Part shown: positions 10,058 through 22,644 of the stretch, one piece after another | Position numbering within the stretch: position 1 is the stretch's first letter | Layout of the letters: each line of letters opens with the position of its first letter | Source: Mastigamoeba balamuthi | Lineage: Eukaryota > Evosea > Mastigamoebida > Mastigamoebidae | DNA length: 64,000 bases | Assembly (NCBI GenBank): GCA_902651635.1 | Contig: CACRSC010000273.1 | Coordinates: forward strand, 548,079 to 612,078 | Reading direction: 5' to 3' | Position numbers and translations under genes: made by a program | Notes under the pieces: generated by a model | The model's input: only the letters and a program-made list of their open reading frames with translations | What the model was told of the DNA's origin: nothing | Databases searched by the model: none

Positions 10058-10369
10058 GATGGTGCAGCAGACACTCCCACGTGCTGAGACACTCTTACCC
10101 ATCTTCTGAGTGCTCTCTGTTACTCATGCCTTGCCCTTCTCAATTGCTTTGTCCTTCAAATAAAAGCAATTGTTCTGAAAAAATATCATACTCAAAATTG
10201 TATAATACATGCATCAGCATCAATGCACGTCTCTCTCTCTGCCATCTCTAACTTTGTATGCTGGCAGCATATGCTATATGCCACCAGCACATAGCATGTG
10301 CCAGTGGCACAGTATGTGCCAGCAACAATAACCACCAACATAACTGCCAACTTATAACCCCTTATTCCA
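10058..10369 (+). repeat. Direct repeat copy 2: 3' end of the coiled-coil gene, non-coding remnant
   Basis: Diverged copy of 9003-9330. It retains the stop region, the AATAAAAGCAATTG signal and degraded palindromes (10257-10350). It is followed at once by the third GGGAATTCCTGCCCATCA (10376-10393) and then LINE sequence. Confidence 0.8.
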
Positions 10370-10393
10370 TTTTGGGGGAATTCCTGCCCATCA

Positions 10394-11700
10394 AGGAAGG
10401 CATATGACTCCATCCACCATGACCACATCACAGCCATGCTGAAATACTACAACGTCAGGCACACACTGGTGCAGAACATAATGGCCCTTTACTTCACCAC
10501 AGTAGCAGATCCCACACAGCGCATGGCCCAAACACTGCACTGCAGAAGCTTGAACATCTACTGCAGTATGTTATGGATATGGCAGGGGTGAGGCTACAAA
10601 TCAACCCTTTAAAATGTGCTACATTTGACAGAAATGAAGAACCTCTGACAGTACCAACAGTACAAGGCACGATCAAATCACACCTAATGTCACATACAAA
10701 TATCTAAGCATACACCTAGACCCCCAGGGCAGGGACACTCTCGATGCACCCACCAGCTGTGACCCACTTATTACTAGAGCAATGCAGCTGAATGCACACT
10801 AAGAAATTATTATCACTAGAACACGCATTTACATTGCTAATATGGTTATCAATGGTATGGCTCAATATTATGCTAGCACCATGGCACAGAACAACAAACT
10901 ACTGGAGTTCCTATCACACACCCTCGAAAACGCAGCAATGGGCAAACTGGGACTGGCTAGCATGATTAGTAGGTGACACGTCTTCACACCCACGAGGCTA
11001 GGGGAACTGGGGCTCCATAACCTGGCAGACATCATCCAGAGTAAACAAGCACAGGAAGCACTGGAATGAATCAACGCCCTAACACCAGATGGACTCATGC
11101 CAGAAACAGATACCACATTAGTCATTCCACGTATAGAAGAAGATTTCACTGCAGCCTTCCCCCCACAATACAACATTGGAAAAATGAGGCTGACTGTGAG
11201 CATAGCAGGTCGTACCACACAGCTCTGGCAACACCTCACACAATGGGATACCCTTCCATATGCAGAGAGAAACCTCCTGCTAGATATGGGGACTCCGGCA
11301 GAGATAGGCCCGACCATGAACAAAACATTGAGACACATAGCAGGGGTCTGAGGGTAGCAAATAAACAGAAATAAAGCAGAAGGGCTGGCACGCCACCTAG
11401 TATGCAATCACCAGGATGAGCCCACACGCTGACAAACAGATCTAAGCAGATTGGGATACCGCTTCAACACTAATCTAGAGCTACAATGAAGACTCATGTC
11501 AAATACCACAGATGGCACCTGGCGAGAGTGGCTCCTAATAGCAACTGACGGATCCTACCCAAATTCAGGGAAAATGGCAATGGCAATAGTAGTAGATGGA
11601 CACCCAGATATGAATGAAGCCATACAAGTGAAGGGAGTATGCGCCTCCTGGACACCAGAACTAAGAGTGGTTGAATACGTGGCTTCCACAGAAGAAGGAG
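10394..11700 (+). mobile_element. Decayed LINE fragment with reverse transcriptase and RNase H remnants
   Basis: Starts abruptly inside a reverse transcriptase domain: RKAYDSIHHDHITAMLKYYN resembles the palm motif of LINE reverse transcriptases. The sequence then skips past the catalytic YADD region to the thumb-like segment (LQINPLKCATFDRN at about 10590-10630) and a late motif (TRLGELGLHNLAD near 10990). At 11496-11690 a frame has an RNase H start (ATDGSYPNSGKMAMAIVVDG). The frames are broken by several stops and shifts and an internal deletion, so it is dead. A C-terminal RNase H suggests an I/Jockey/R1-like clade. It is A/C-rich, unlike the host genes. The 3' end is not sharply defined and may reach about 11790. 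Confidence 0.75.
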
Positions 11701-12047
11701 GAGGCGCCAACGAAGAAGGAATGGGTGGTGCTGGGTGGTGTGCTTTTTCTTTTGGAATTCGAGAACCTTCACCATTACCTGTGTACTATGTCGCTTGACA
11801 CTGCACTGATTCAGTGGCTCGCCAGGACAGCGTCCGTGTCATAGAACCCGACCGCACCCGTCGGGTTGCCACTGGGGAGTCCTCTGAGGTAATTGCCGCC
11901 CTCTGTCGGGCGAGCGGTTCGGTCGAGAAAGATGTCAAAAGGGAACACACGCAATATTGTTCTCCACCGATCAATCTGGAAAATCAGCCTTGGGCGACCA
12001 AACTTCTCTTACCTCGCCTCGCCTGTTGCCTGTCTCCCCTGAATCGA
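11701..12047. other. Boundary between accessory block and host genes
   Basis: No gene supported. Composition shifts from A/C-rich LINE sequence to the C/G-rich upstream region of the next gene. A frame is open from 11814 but has no ATG before 12048. Confidence 0.5.
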
Positions 12048-13205
12048 ATGTCAGCTCGGTTGTCCGCGCTCGTTCTGCTGCTCTTATGTTCCTGTTCGCT
12101 CAACATAGCTCTGATCCACTGGGCCTTGAAGGGTGTTGCGCCCCCGTCACCCGAACTCTGCGCCACCCTCCACGCTGGTACTGAAGAGTCCGCCCAGGCC
12201 AAGAGCTGCCCAGCGTCTAGCGAGGGCAGTGCTTCCACGCCCAGCAGGCCCACGAGGGACCTGTTCATCTCGTACGCCAGCGGGTACACGCTGAACATCA
12301 TGTGCGGGACGATCCGCACGCTGATCGAGAGCGGCTTCACGGGCGACGTCGTGCTCCTGGTCGGCGAGCTCCAGGGCGAGCGCAGCCGCGAGCAGCTGCG
12401 CGAGTGGCTGCAGCCCCACAAACAGATCAAGGTCGTCGACGCGTTCATGGGCACGGGGCCCTACTTTGACGAGCGGAACAAGAAGGACGTGGTAACCGCC
12501 CGCTTCTTCGCCATGTATCGCTACCTCGCGATGGCCTCGCCCGTGACGCGCAGGCAGCCCTGCACGGCAGGCGCCTACTGGTGCGGGGTCGACACATACG
12601 ACTACCCGTACAGGTACGTCATCACGGCCGACCTGCGCGACCTGCTGTTCCAGCGCAACCCGTCCGTGTTCCTCGAGCACCATCTCGGTCGCTCGGTGGA
12701 GGTCTACGGCCAGCAGCTCGAGCTCGTCGTCGCCGACGAGGGCTACATCGTGGGTCAGCGCCCGTGGGCGATCGGAAGCCAGGGACGCTGCGTGCCGCAC
12801 TTCCTCGACCACGAGGGCGGCCGCAAGGAGGTTTTCTTCAACGCCGGGCAGATCGCAGGGACGCAGGCAGCGATGATGAGCCTCATGCGCTCCATCTTCG
12901 AGGAGCAGAAGTACGCCCAGACGGGGGGCTGCGACCAGGCGGCCATGAACCAGATCATCCACGCCAACCCCATGCTGCGCCAGCGAACGCTCTTCTCGTC
13001 TGCGTGCTCTGGCTGGGCGCTCCTGTCGCAGTTCCGGGGTGAGGGCATCACGCTGGTGCACCCGGCGCAGATGAAGGGCAGCTTCCCCAACATCTGGACC
13101 AACTGTAGTGGCGAGGTCCACAACGCGACCATCATTCACGGCGCCGGATGGCGTACCGACCCTGAGAGGCTCGCGTTGTGGGACCGCTACAACTGTCGGT
13201 TCTGA
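12048..13205 (+). CDS. Type II membrane glycosyltransferase-like protein
   Basis: Single-exon frame of 385 residues from the first in-frame ATG. Residues about 7-25 are a hydrophobic signal anchor (SALVLLLLCSCSLNIALI), placing the protein in the Golgi or ER membrane with a lumenal domain. Near residues 187-205 is YVITADLRDLLFQRNP, a D-x-x-D block like the metal/nucleotide-sugar-binding motif of GT-A-type transferases; a later stretch has FFNAGQIAG and a conserved-looking CDQAAMNQI. These features fit a sugar transferase of unknown acceptor. It is tail-to-tail with a second glycosyltransferase-like gene 65 bases away, but the two are not close relatives by sequence. The exact CAZy family is not assigned. 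Confidence 0.6.
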   Translation: MSARLSALVLLLLCSCSLNIALIHWALKGVAPPSPELCATLHAGTEESAQAKSCPASSEGSASTPSRPTRDLFISYASGYTLNIMCGTIRTLIESGFTGDVVLLVGELQGERSREQLREWLQPHKQIKVVDAFMGTGPYFDERNKKDVVTARFFAMYRYLAMASPVTRRQPCTAGAYWCGVDTYDYPYRYVITADLRDLLFQRNPSVFLEHHLGRSVEVYGQQLELVVADEGYIVGQRPWAIGSQGRCVPHFLDHEGGRKEVFFNAGQIAGTQAAMMSLMRSIFEEQKYAQTGGCDQAAMNQIIHANPMLRQRTLFSSACSGWALLSQFRGEGITLVHPAQMKGSFPNIWTNCSGEVHNATIIHGAGWRTDPERLALWDRYNCRF

Positions 13206-13270
13206 CGACACAGGCACACCCTTAGCATCTCCACCGTGAATCCGTGCACGAAGAAAAGGCTGTTCGTTCA

Positions 13271-14195
13271 TCAGTGTAGGTATGTGTTTTTCCCGTACTC
13301 CTGGGGGATGTGGTTGAACAGATCTTGGAAGTACCTGTGCGTCCAGTTACCCGTGTACCGGCGCTCCAAGTGGATCTGCCCTGAGATCTTCGGGATGACG
13401 GAGTATGACTTGATCCCGTGGTGGCCCTTCTCCGCCAAGCAGTCGTTGAGAATCCGGTCGGGGTTTCCGATGGGGTGGTCAATGCAGTCCATGATATGCT
13501 TCATGTTCTTGGCGTTGAGCAGGTAGCTGTCCAGGCACGACATAGAGATCGACTCGTAGATGTTGTGGGCAGCCGCGAGGACCTTTGCCCTGGGAGGCTC
13601 GCAGTTCCCCAGCCGCAGAGTCGCCCAGTCCTCGGGCACCCTCGACAGAGCCAGCTAGCTCGACATCGCATAAAAACGTCCTCGAGAGGTCGACGTCGTC
13701 CTCGAAGAAAAGGCCGACCGGCAGGCCGCTGGCCAGGAACACGCGCCAGCCCACCACGAAGGTCTGCCACATGGACGTGCACCTCCACTGCCGCCACGGG
13801 GCTGTACGACGCGACCCACGTGAAGTTGCCGGCCCTCCAGTGGTCCAGCCACTCGATGCCGTTGAACAAGTCGCGCCACTGGGCGTTACGGATGTTGAGG
13901 GCCGCGAGCATCGCCCTCATCCTCGTCCGCCGCGCGTTCATCTCGCCCGGCTGGCTGAAGACGACGACCGCATCGACTCCCTTGATTCCCGTGTCGGTCT
14001 TGATGAGGGGCCTGAGGTCGACCACAGGGTACCGCCAGGGCGAGTGGTATGCTCGGTTTTCTAGTTAAGGAGCGCGTCGTACGGGACAGCGAAGGCAGGG
14101 GTCGTGGTGGGAATGGACCATAGACGCGAGAATGAGATCCCTAGCACCCTCGAGAAGAGGGCAACGACGACCAGGTGGCCTGTCCCTGCCTTCAT
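13271..14195 (-). pseudogene. GT25-like (LPS-type) glycosyltransferase with broken reading frame
   Basis: Three consecutive frames together show a glycosyltransferase family 25-like pattern. The first has the early RR-x-R-M segment (NARRTRMRAMLAALNI). The second has WRVFLASGLPVGLFFEDDVDLSR, where EDDVD is the expected metal/sugar site. The third has PEDWATLRLGNC and a C-terminal half ending at 13271. The frame changes at about 13785 and about 13640, each by one base, without convincing GT-AG introns, so either the gene is decaying or the assembly has indels here. An ATG at 14195 opens a signal-like peptide that could be exon 1, spliced at an acceptor near 14060. The product would be a Golgi/ER-lumen transferase. 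Confidence 0.55.
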
Positions 14196-14547
14196 GCTGC
14201 AGTCCCTGAGCGCGTCGAGGCGTGTATGATTTGAAAACACAAGGGCTGAGGAGTAATGTTCTCTCTCTCCCAACCAAATCCTGCAATCTCTGTCATCGCC
14301 CACAGTCGTTCTACACGAGCCGCCCAGCTCACCATCCGATCTGAGAGGGTATTTTGGTTTCCGTGAATGAGATGCTGGACGTGGGTTTGATCAACCGCAG
14401 GTCGCGACGTAATACGGGATATCTCTCAGGTCCACAGTGGATTTTCGGCAGCGCCGTTTCGTGTGCACGGACCTGAACGTCCCTGTAAGTGCGCACAACC
14501 CCACTGGAAAATCCCCGCGCAGAGACAATCACACACTGGGTCGTCAT

Positions 14548-14685
14548 ATGCCAGGCAACAGACTGAAGAACGCGCGCAGCCCCTACCTCCAGCAGCACGC
14601 GGATAACCCCGTCGAGTGGTGGGAGTGGGGCCCCGAGGCGTTTGATGCCGCGCGCGCTGCGGACAAGCCGATCTTCCTGAGCGTG

Positions 14686-14720
<35 letters not shown>

Positions 14721-16766
14721 CCACGAGTCGTTCGAGGACCCCCAGGTCGCCAAGGCCCTCAACGAGGCCTTCATCTGCATCAAGGTGCCTCCTCGCGGTG
14801 CCGTCGGTGACCGCTGAGTTCCGCACGGTGGCTGGTCGCCGTTCCGGTACTCACTCGTGTGGCGCTGATACGCAGGTCGACAGGGAGGAGAGGCCCGACG
14901 TGGACGTCACGTACATGGCGGTGTGCCAGGCGATCACGGGGGGAGGCGGGTGGCCGCTGACGGTCATGATGACTCCGGACCTGGAGCCCTTCTTGGTGAC
15001 GACGTACCTTCCCAAGACAAAGCGGTCCAAGTTCGGGAGCCCGGGGATGCTGGAGCTAGTCCCCCGCATCGCGACGCTCTGGAGGACCGACAGGAAGGAG
15101 ATCATCGGGCAGGTGAAGGAGATCTCCGAGCAGGTCGTCAGCACCCAGCAGGAAAGAAACGAGGGCGCCGCAGGAGAGATCACGGTCGGCGTCCTCGCCA
15201 GAGCGTGCGTGCCCAGCCCCCGATTCCTCTTATCCTGCGGGCTGTTGCTCAGTTTCCCTGCCGTGAGTAGAAGTGAGATGATGGACCACGTGTTTGACGA
15301 CCAGTATGCGGGGTTCGGGGGCGCTCCCAAGTTCCCGACGCCGCACCTGCTCTGCATGCTGCACCGCGCGCACGCGAGGCACGTGGGGTCGCCGAGGTCG
15401 CTCGAGATGTCCGAGCGCACGCTCGAAGCGATGCGGTACGGCGGCATCTACGACCACCTGGGCCACGGGTACCACCGGTACGCGACAGACTCGGAGTGGG
15501 CCCTCCCGCACTTCGAGAAGATGCTCTACGACCAGGCAGGCATCGCCATCGCCCTCGTCGAGGCGTTCCAGATCACGCGCAACGAGCGCTACGCCGAGTG
15601 GGCCCTCGAGACGTTCGAGTACGTGCACCAGGTCCTCGAGTCGCCCGATGGCGCCTACTACGCGGCAGAGGACGCCGACTCGGAGGGTGTCGAGGGCAAG
15701 TTCTACAGGTGGACGTACGAGCAGCTCACCGAAGCGCTGGGCACCGACGCCCTGGTGTTCGCCAGCGTGTACAACGTCGACCCCGACCCCGCCGCCGAGC
15801 CCTCGGTCCTGCGGCTGACGAGGCCGGTGCCCGAGGAGGTTCGCGATCTGATCAAGGACTGCCGCGAGTCGCTGCTCCACGCGAGGTCCCTCAGGGTGCG
15901 GCCTCACAGGGACGAGAACGTGCTGCTCGACTGGAACGCGTTCTATTGCGTTGCGCTCGCCCGGGCTGCGCGCGCGCTGTCCATGCCCACGCTGTCGGGG
16001 CGCGCCTGCCGGTGCCTCGACTTCGTCTCCACTCGCATGCGCAATCAGGCCAACGGGCACCTCTACCACCACTTTAAGGTTGGTCGACCCTCTGGCATCT
16101 AGTCACTGGCCTGTGGTTCACCTGCGTCTGCAGGACGGGGTGGCGGCAGTGGATGGCAACCTGGACGACTACGCGTACTTGGTCTGGGCGCTGTGCGAGC
16201 TGTACATGGTGACCTTTGACCGCTCGCTGCTCACGAGGGCGCGCGAGCTCAGCGACATCATGGAGGAGCAGTTCCTCGACTCGGCCAACGGGGGCTACCT
16301 GTTCACGGCGGCCAGCGAGGCCAGCGTGCTGCCGCGCCCCAAGGAGACGTCTGACGGCGCGATGCCCTCGGGCAACAGCGCCGCCCTCTCGGGGCTCGGC
16401 CTGCTGGCCGTGCTGGCCGACGACGACGTGGTGGCCTCGCGCGCCCGCTCGCTCGCCAAGGCGTTTGGTCACAACGCGGCGCGCGGCTCCAACGCGTACG
16501 CGCAGTTCATCAACGCGGCGCTGGACTACGTCGTGGGGCCCACGTGGAAGGTCTCGGTGGCTGCGCGGGACTGCTGCGAGGCCCGCGAGGCGTCGGTCAA
16601 GCTGGGCGCGTACTTCATGCCCAACGCGCCCGTCTGCGCGTCGGTGAACCCGGGCAGGGAGCGGCCAGTAGAGTTTGAGGTGTGCTCTCCCACCGAGTGC
16701 CGCCCGCCGGTCCGCACCCCCGAGGAGGCGGCGGCGATGGTCATCGGGTCTGGGCTGAGCCGCTGA
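14548..16766 (+). CDS. SPATA20/YyaL-family thioredoxin-fold and six-hairpin glycosidase-like protein
   Basis: Four exons (14548-14784, 14876-15204, 15271-16078, 16134-16766) give 668 residues, the usual size for this family. The N-terminal thioredoxin-like domain has [19 protein letters not shown] and, near residue 50, [14 protein letters not shown] with the family C-x-x-C. This is followed by [14 protein letters not shown] and [13 protein letters not shown]. The C-terminal alpha/alpha part has [38 protein letters not shown] and ENVLLDWNA. The second intron (66 bp) keeps the frame open and is inferred from GTGCGT and GAGTAG signals plus family alignment. The biochemical role of the family is not settled; a redox or sugar-related activity is proposed. 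It is nuclear-encoded, with no obvious targeting peptide. Confidence 0.9.
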
Positions 16767-16958
16767 GCTGGCCAGCGCCCCCCTTGAGTGCGCCCAGCAA
16801 TGGCTCGTCCTGCTGCCCCCCGGTGGCCTGGTGAGGTGGCTCCGATCCCGCCCCGTCATCCCAGGGAAAAAGCGAACACGTCACTGCTGAGGTCAACGCA
16901 GGTCTTTTTCGTGTTTCGTTGGGTTTGTGCCCGGTCGGTGCGCGCGCGGCTTGACAAA

Positions 16959-17764
16959 ATGGAGCAGATAGCGGCGGACCCGCGACTGAGGAGCGTGCGG
17001 AGGTGGAAGGTGCTCGTCGAGCGCCGCTACCAGAAGTTCGTCGACGACCTGACGCCCTACGCGACGCCGCGCTGGATCGCCACGGCGATGCTCGCGCTGC
17101 TCTTCCTCGTCCGCGTGCGCTCGCTGCAGGGCTTCTTCATCGTCACATACGCCCTGGGCATCTACCTCCTCAACCTCTTCATCGGGTCCGCGCAGCCCGC
17201 CGGCCGCCCCGCGCCGCCGCCGCGGAGATATTTCAGGCCCCAAGCAGGGGGTAGTAGATCTTTGCTGAATTGACACGTGGCTGCCGCGTGTTGCGCGTTC
17301 AATGCCAATGGCTGCGCAGGTTCATCTCCCCGCAGGTGGACCCCGAGGAGGAGGCGCTGCCCACCCGCCTGGACGACGAGTTCCGGCCGTTCATCCGCCA
17401 CCTGCCCGAGCGCAAATTCTGGTGCGTTGTCTGAGGACGTGATTCCTGAACAGAACAGGAGGGGGGACAGAGTGTGTTCCGTGCCAGAAGAGAATCTGAC
17501 GGCCAGCTGCTGCTGCTGCTGCGCTCTGTGCGGTGCGCTTGCAGGAGCCGAGCAACGAGGGCGATCCTGTTCGCCATGGTCTGCACGTTCCTGCCGTTCC
17601 TGGACATCCCTGTGTTTTGGCCGATCCTCGTCATCTACTTCTTCGCGCTGACGTTCGTGACGCTCAAGAACCAGATCCGCCACATGATCAAGCACCGCTA
17701 CCTGCCCTGGAACTACGGCAAGAAGACCTACCCCAACACCCCCGGCAAGCGCTCCGCTCTCTGA
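16959..17764 (+). CDS. RER1: RER1, Golgi-to-ER retrieval receptor
   Basis: Three exons (16959-17185, 17320-17421, 17545-17764) encode 182 residues with no frame break. Four membrane segments are visible: [50 protein letters not shown] and [16 protein letters not shown]. Family landmarks include [45 protein letters not shown] and [23 protein letters not shown]1 sits in early Golgi membranes and returns escaped ER membrane proteins through COPI vesicles. The length is slightly below the usual 190-200. Splice sites were chosen by perfect continuity of the family sequence. Confidence 0.95.
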
Positions 17765-18122
17765 ATCTCCCGTGCACGGACGACTTCCCTCCCACACTCA
17801 TTCACCCTCAACACAACAATCCTCTTGCCACGAGGACTCTTGTTTCCTTCGGGCAGGATGCGATTGAGTCAATTGAAACCGGGGATACTGGCATTCGTCA
17901 TTGCATTCCCTCATATCTTGCTTGGCACGGTGTTGTGGCCCATGCGAACTGCCATCCATCCCGTCAGCACCCAACTTCTCTTCTACCCGGTACCCACAGG
18001 AACCACGTTTCCTTTCGAGGGGAAACTCTGGGGGACACTTGTCATTGTCGATGGATCGAGAGGGAACCGCGCTGATACGGACGAGAGTGTTTGGGGGAAG
18101 GAGTGGTAGTGTCACGTGCTCG
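17765..18122. other. Intergenic; possible small ORF 17858-18109
   Basis: An ATG at 17858 opens 83 codons ending just before the convergent DHX15 stop, with one hydrophobic stretch (ILAFVIAFPHILLGTVLW). Codon third positions are not GC-rich as in the neighbours, so it may be chance. It may simply be shared 3' untranslated sequence. Confidence 0.2.
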
Positions 18123-20884
<2,762 letters not shown>

Positions 20885-21874
20885 NNNNNNNNNNNNNNNN
20901 NNNNNNNNNNNNNNNNNNNNNNNNNNNNNNNNNNNNNNNNNNNNNNNNNNNNNNNNNNNNNNNNNNNNNNNNNNNNNNNNNNNNNNNNNNNNNNNNNNNN
21001 NNNNNNNNNNNNNNNNNNNNNNNNNNNNNNNNNNNNNNNNNNNNNNNNNNNNNNNNNNNNNNNNNNNNNNNNNNNNNNNNNNNNNNNNNNNNNNNNNNNN
21101 NNNNNNNNNNNNNNNNNNNNNNNNNNNNNNNNNNNNNNNNNNNNNNNNNNNNNNNNNNNNNNNNNNNNNNNNNNNNNNNNNNNNNNNNNNNNNNNNNNNN
21201 NNNNNNNNNNNNNNNNNNNNNNNNNNNNNNNNNNNNNNNNNNNNNNNNNNNNNNNNNNNNNNNNNNNNNNNNNNNNNNNNNNNNNNNNNNNNNNNNNNNN
21301 NNNNNNNNNNNNNNNNNNNNNNNNNNNNNNNNNNNNNNNNNNNNNNNNNNNNNNNNNNNNNNNNNNNNNNNNNNNNNNNNNNNNNNNNNNNNNNNNNNNN
21401 NNNNNNNNNNNNNNNNNNNNNNNNNNNNNNNNNNNNNNNNNNNNNNNNNNNNNNNNNNNNNNNNNNNNNNNNNNNNNNNNNNNNNNNNNNNNNNNNNNNN
21501 NNNNNNNNNNNNNNNNNNNNNNNNNNNNNNNNNNNNNNNNNNNNNNNNNNNNNNNNNNNNNNNNNNNNNNNNNNNNNNNNNNNNNNNNNNNNNNNNNNNN
21601 NNNNNNNNNNNNNNNNNNNNNNNNNNNNNNNNNNNNNNNNNNNNNNNNNNNNNNNNNNNNNNNNNNNNNNNNNNNNNNNNNNNNNNNNNNNNNNNNNNNN
21701 NNNNNNNNNNNNNNNNNNNNNNNNNNNNNNNNNNNNNNNNNNNNNNNNNNNNNNNNNNNNNNNNNNNNNNNNNNNNNNNNNNNNNNNNNNNNNNNNNNNN
21801 NNNNNNNNNNNNNNNNNNNNNNNNNNNNNNNNNNNNNNNNNNNNNNNNNNNNNNNNNNNNNNNNNNNNNNNNNN
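20885..21874. other. Assembly gap (990 N)
   Basis: Preceded by a run of 19 G at 20866-20884, a likely reason for the break. It must contain the 5' ends and promoters of both the DHX15 and ITPase genes, which diverge from it. Confidence 1.
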
Positions 21875-22472
21875 CGAGCCCCGTGCGCTTACGTTCGTCA
21901 GCGGCAACAAGAACAAGCTGGCCGAGGTCCGCGCCATCCTCGGCGCCATCCTGCCGGGCGGCTCCGCGTCCATCCGCTCGCAGTCGATCGACCTGCCCGA
22001 GCTGCAGGGCACCGGCGACCACATCTGCGCCGCCAAGGCCCGCGAGGCCGCCCAGCGCGTCGGCGGCCCCGTGCTGATCGAGGACACCGAGCTGCGCTTC
22101 GACGCGCTCGGCGGGATGCCGGGCCCGTACATCAAGTGGTTCCTCGAGGCCGTGGGCCCGCAGGGACTGCACCGCATGCTCGCGGGCTTCGACGACAAGC
22201 GCGCGACCGCGAGGTGCACGTTCGTCCTGTGCATGGGGCCGGGCCAGGAGCCGCTGGCGGCGTTCCACGGGGACGTCCGGGGCACGATCGTGAGCCCGAG
22301 GGGCGACAACAACTTCGGCTGGGACCCCGTCTTCCAGCGGGACGAGCAGAACGAGCAGGGGCTCACGTTCGCCCAGATGCCGCCCGAGCAGAAGAACGCG
22401 CTCTCGCACAGGCGCCTCGCGCTCGAGGGCGTCCGCGCGTGGCTGACGGCCCACCCCGACGCCTTCTGCTGA
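21875..22472 (+). CDS. ITPA: Inosine triphosphate pyrophosphatase (Ham1 family), 5' end missing
   Basis: The frame enters from the gap and ends with TGA at 22470-22472; only the first few residues are lost. SGNKNKLAEVRAILG is the family signature at the N terminus, binding the nucleotide phosphates. IDLPELQG, AREAAQRVGGPVLIEDTEL, GGMPGPYIKWFLEAVG, FGWDPVFQ and KNALSHRRLALE follow in the right order. The enzyme hydrolyses ITP, dITP and XTP to monophosphates, cleaning deaminated purines from the nucleotide pool, usually in the cytosol as a dimer. Length (about 198 visible residues) matches the family. Confidence 0.95.
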
Positions 22473-22644
22473 AGCCCAACACAGAGATTTTTTCTCTTTG
22501 GAGATACGCCTCTCTCGGGGTGGTGGCGTGTGCGCAACTGCCCACCTGCGGTCAATTGCGCAGGTCAAAAAGTGAAACTTTCTCTTGTTCATATTCGGCG
22601 CGTGTGACACTCTGTGAGCCCCCACCGAACCCGGCACCTCTGCG

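Noticed and set aside
1-11700. Virus-like element (Polinton, LTR retroelement)
   Set aside because: No capsid, protease, integrase, family B polymerase or LTR pair could be recognised; the reverse transcriptase present is of LINE type.
11814-12047. N-terminal extension of the glycosyltransferase
   Set aside because: The frame is open but has no ATG, and the ATG at 12048 gives a typical signal anchor.
12147-13271. Long minus-strand frame of 374 codons
   Set aside because: Arg/Ala/Val/Gly-rich shadow of the glycosyltransferase gene; high GC third positions keep the antisense frame open.
15230-16072. Minus-strand frame of 280 codons
   Set aside because: Antisense shadow of SPATA20 with low-complexity composition and no motifs.
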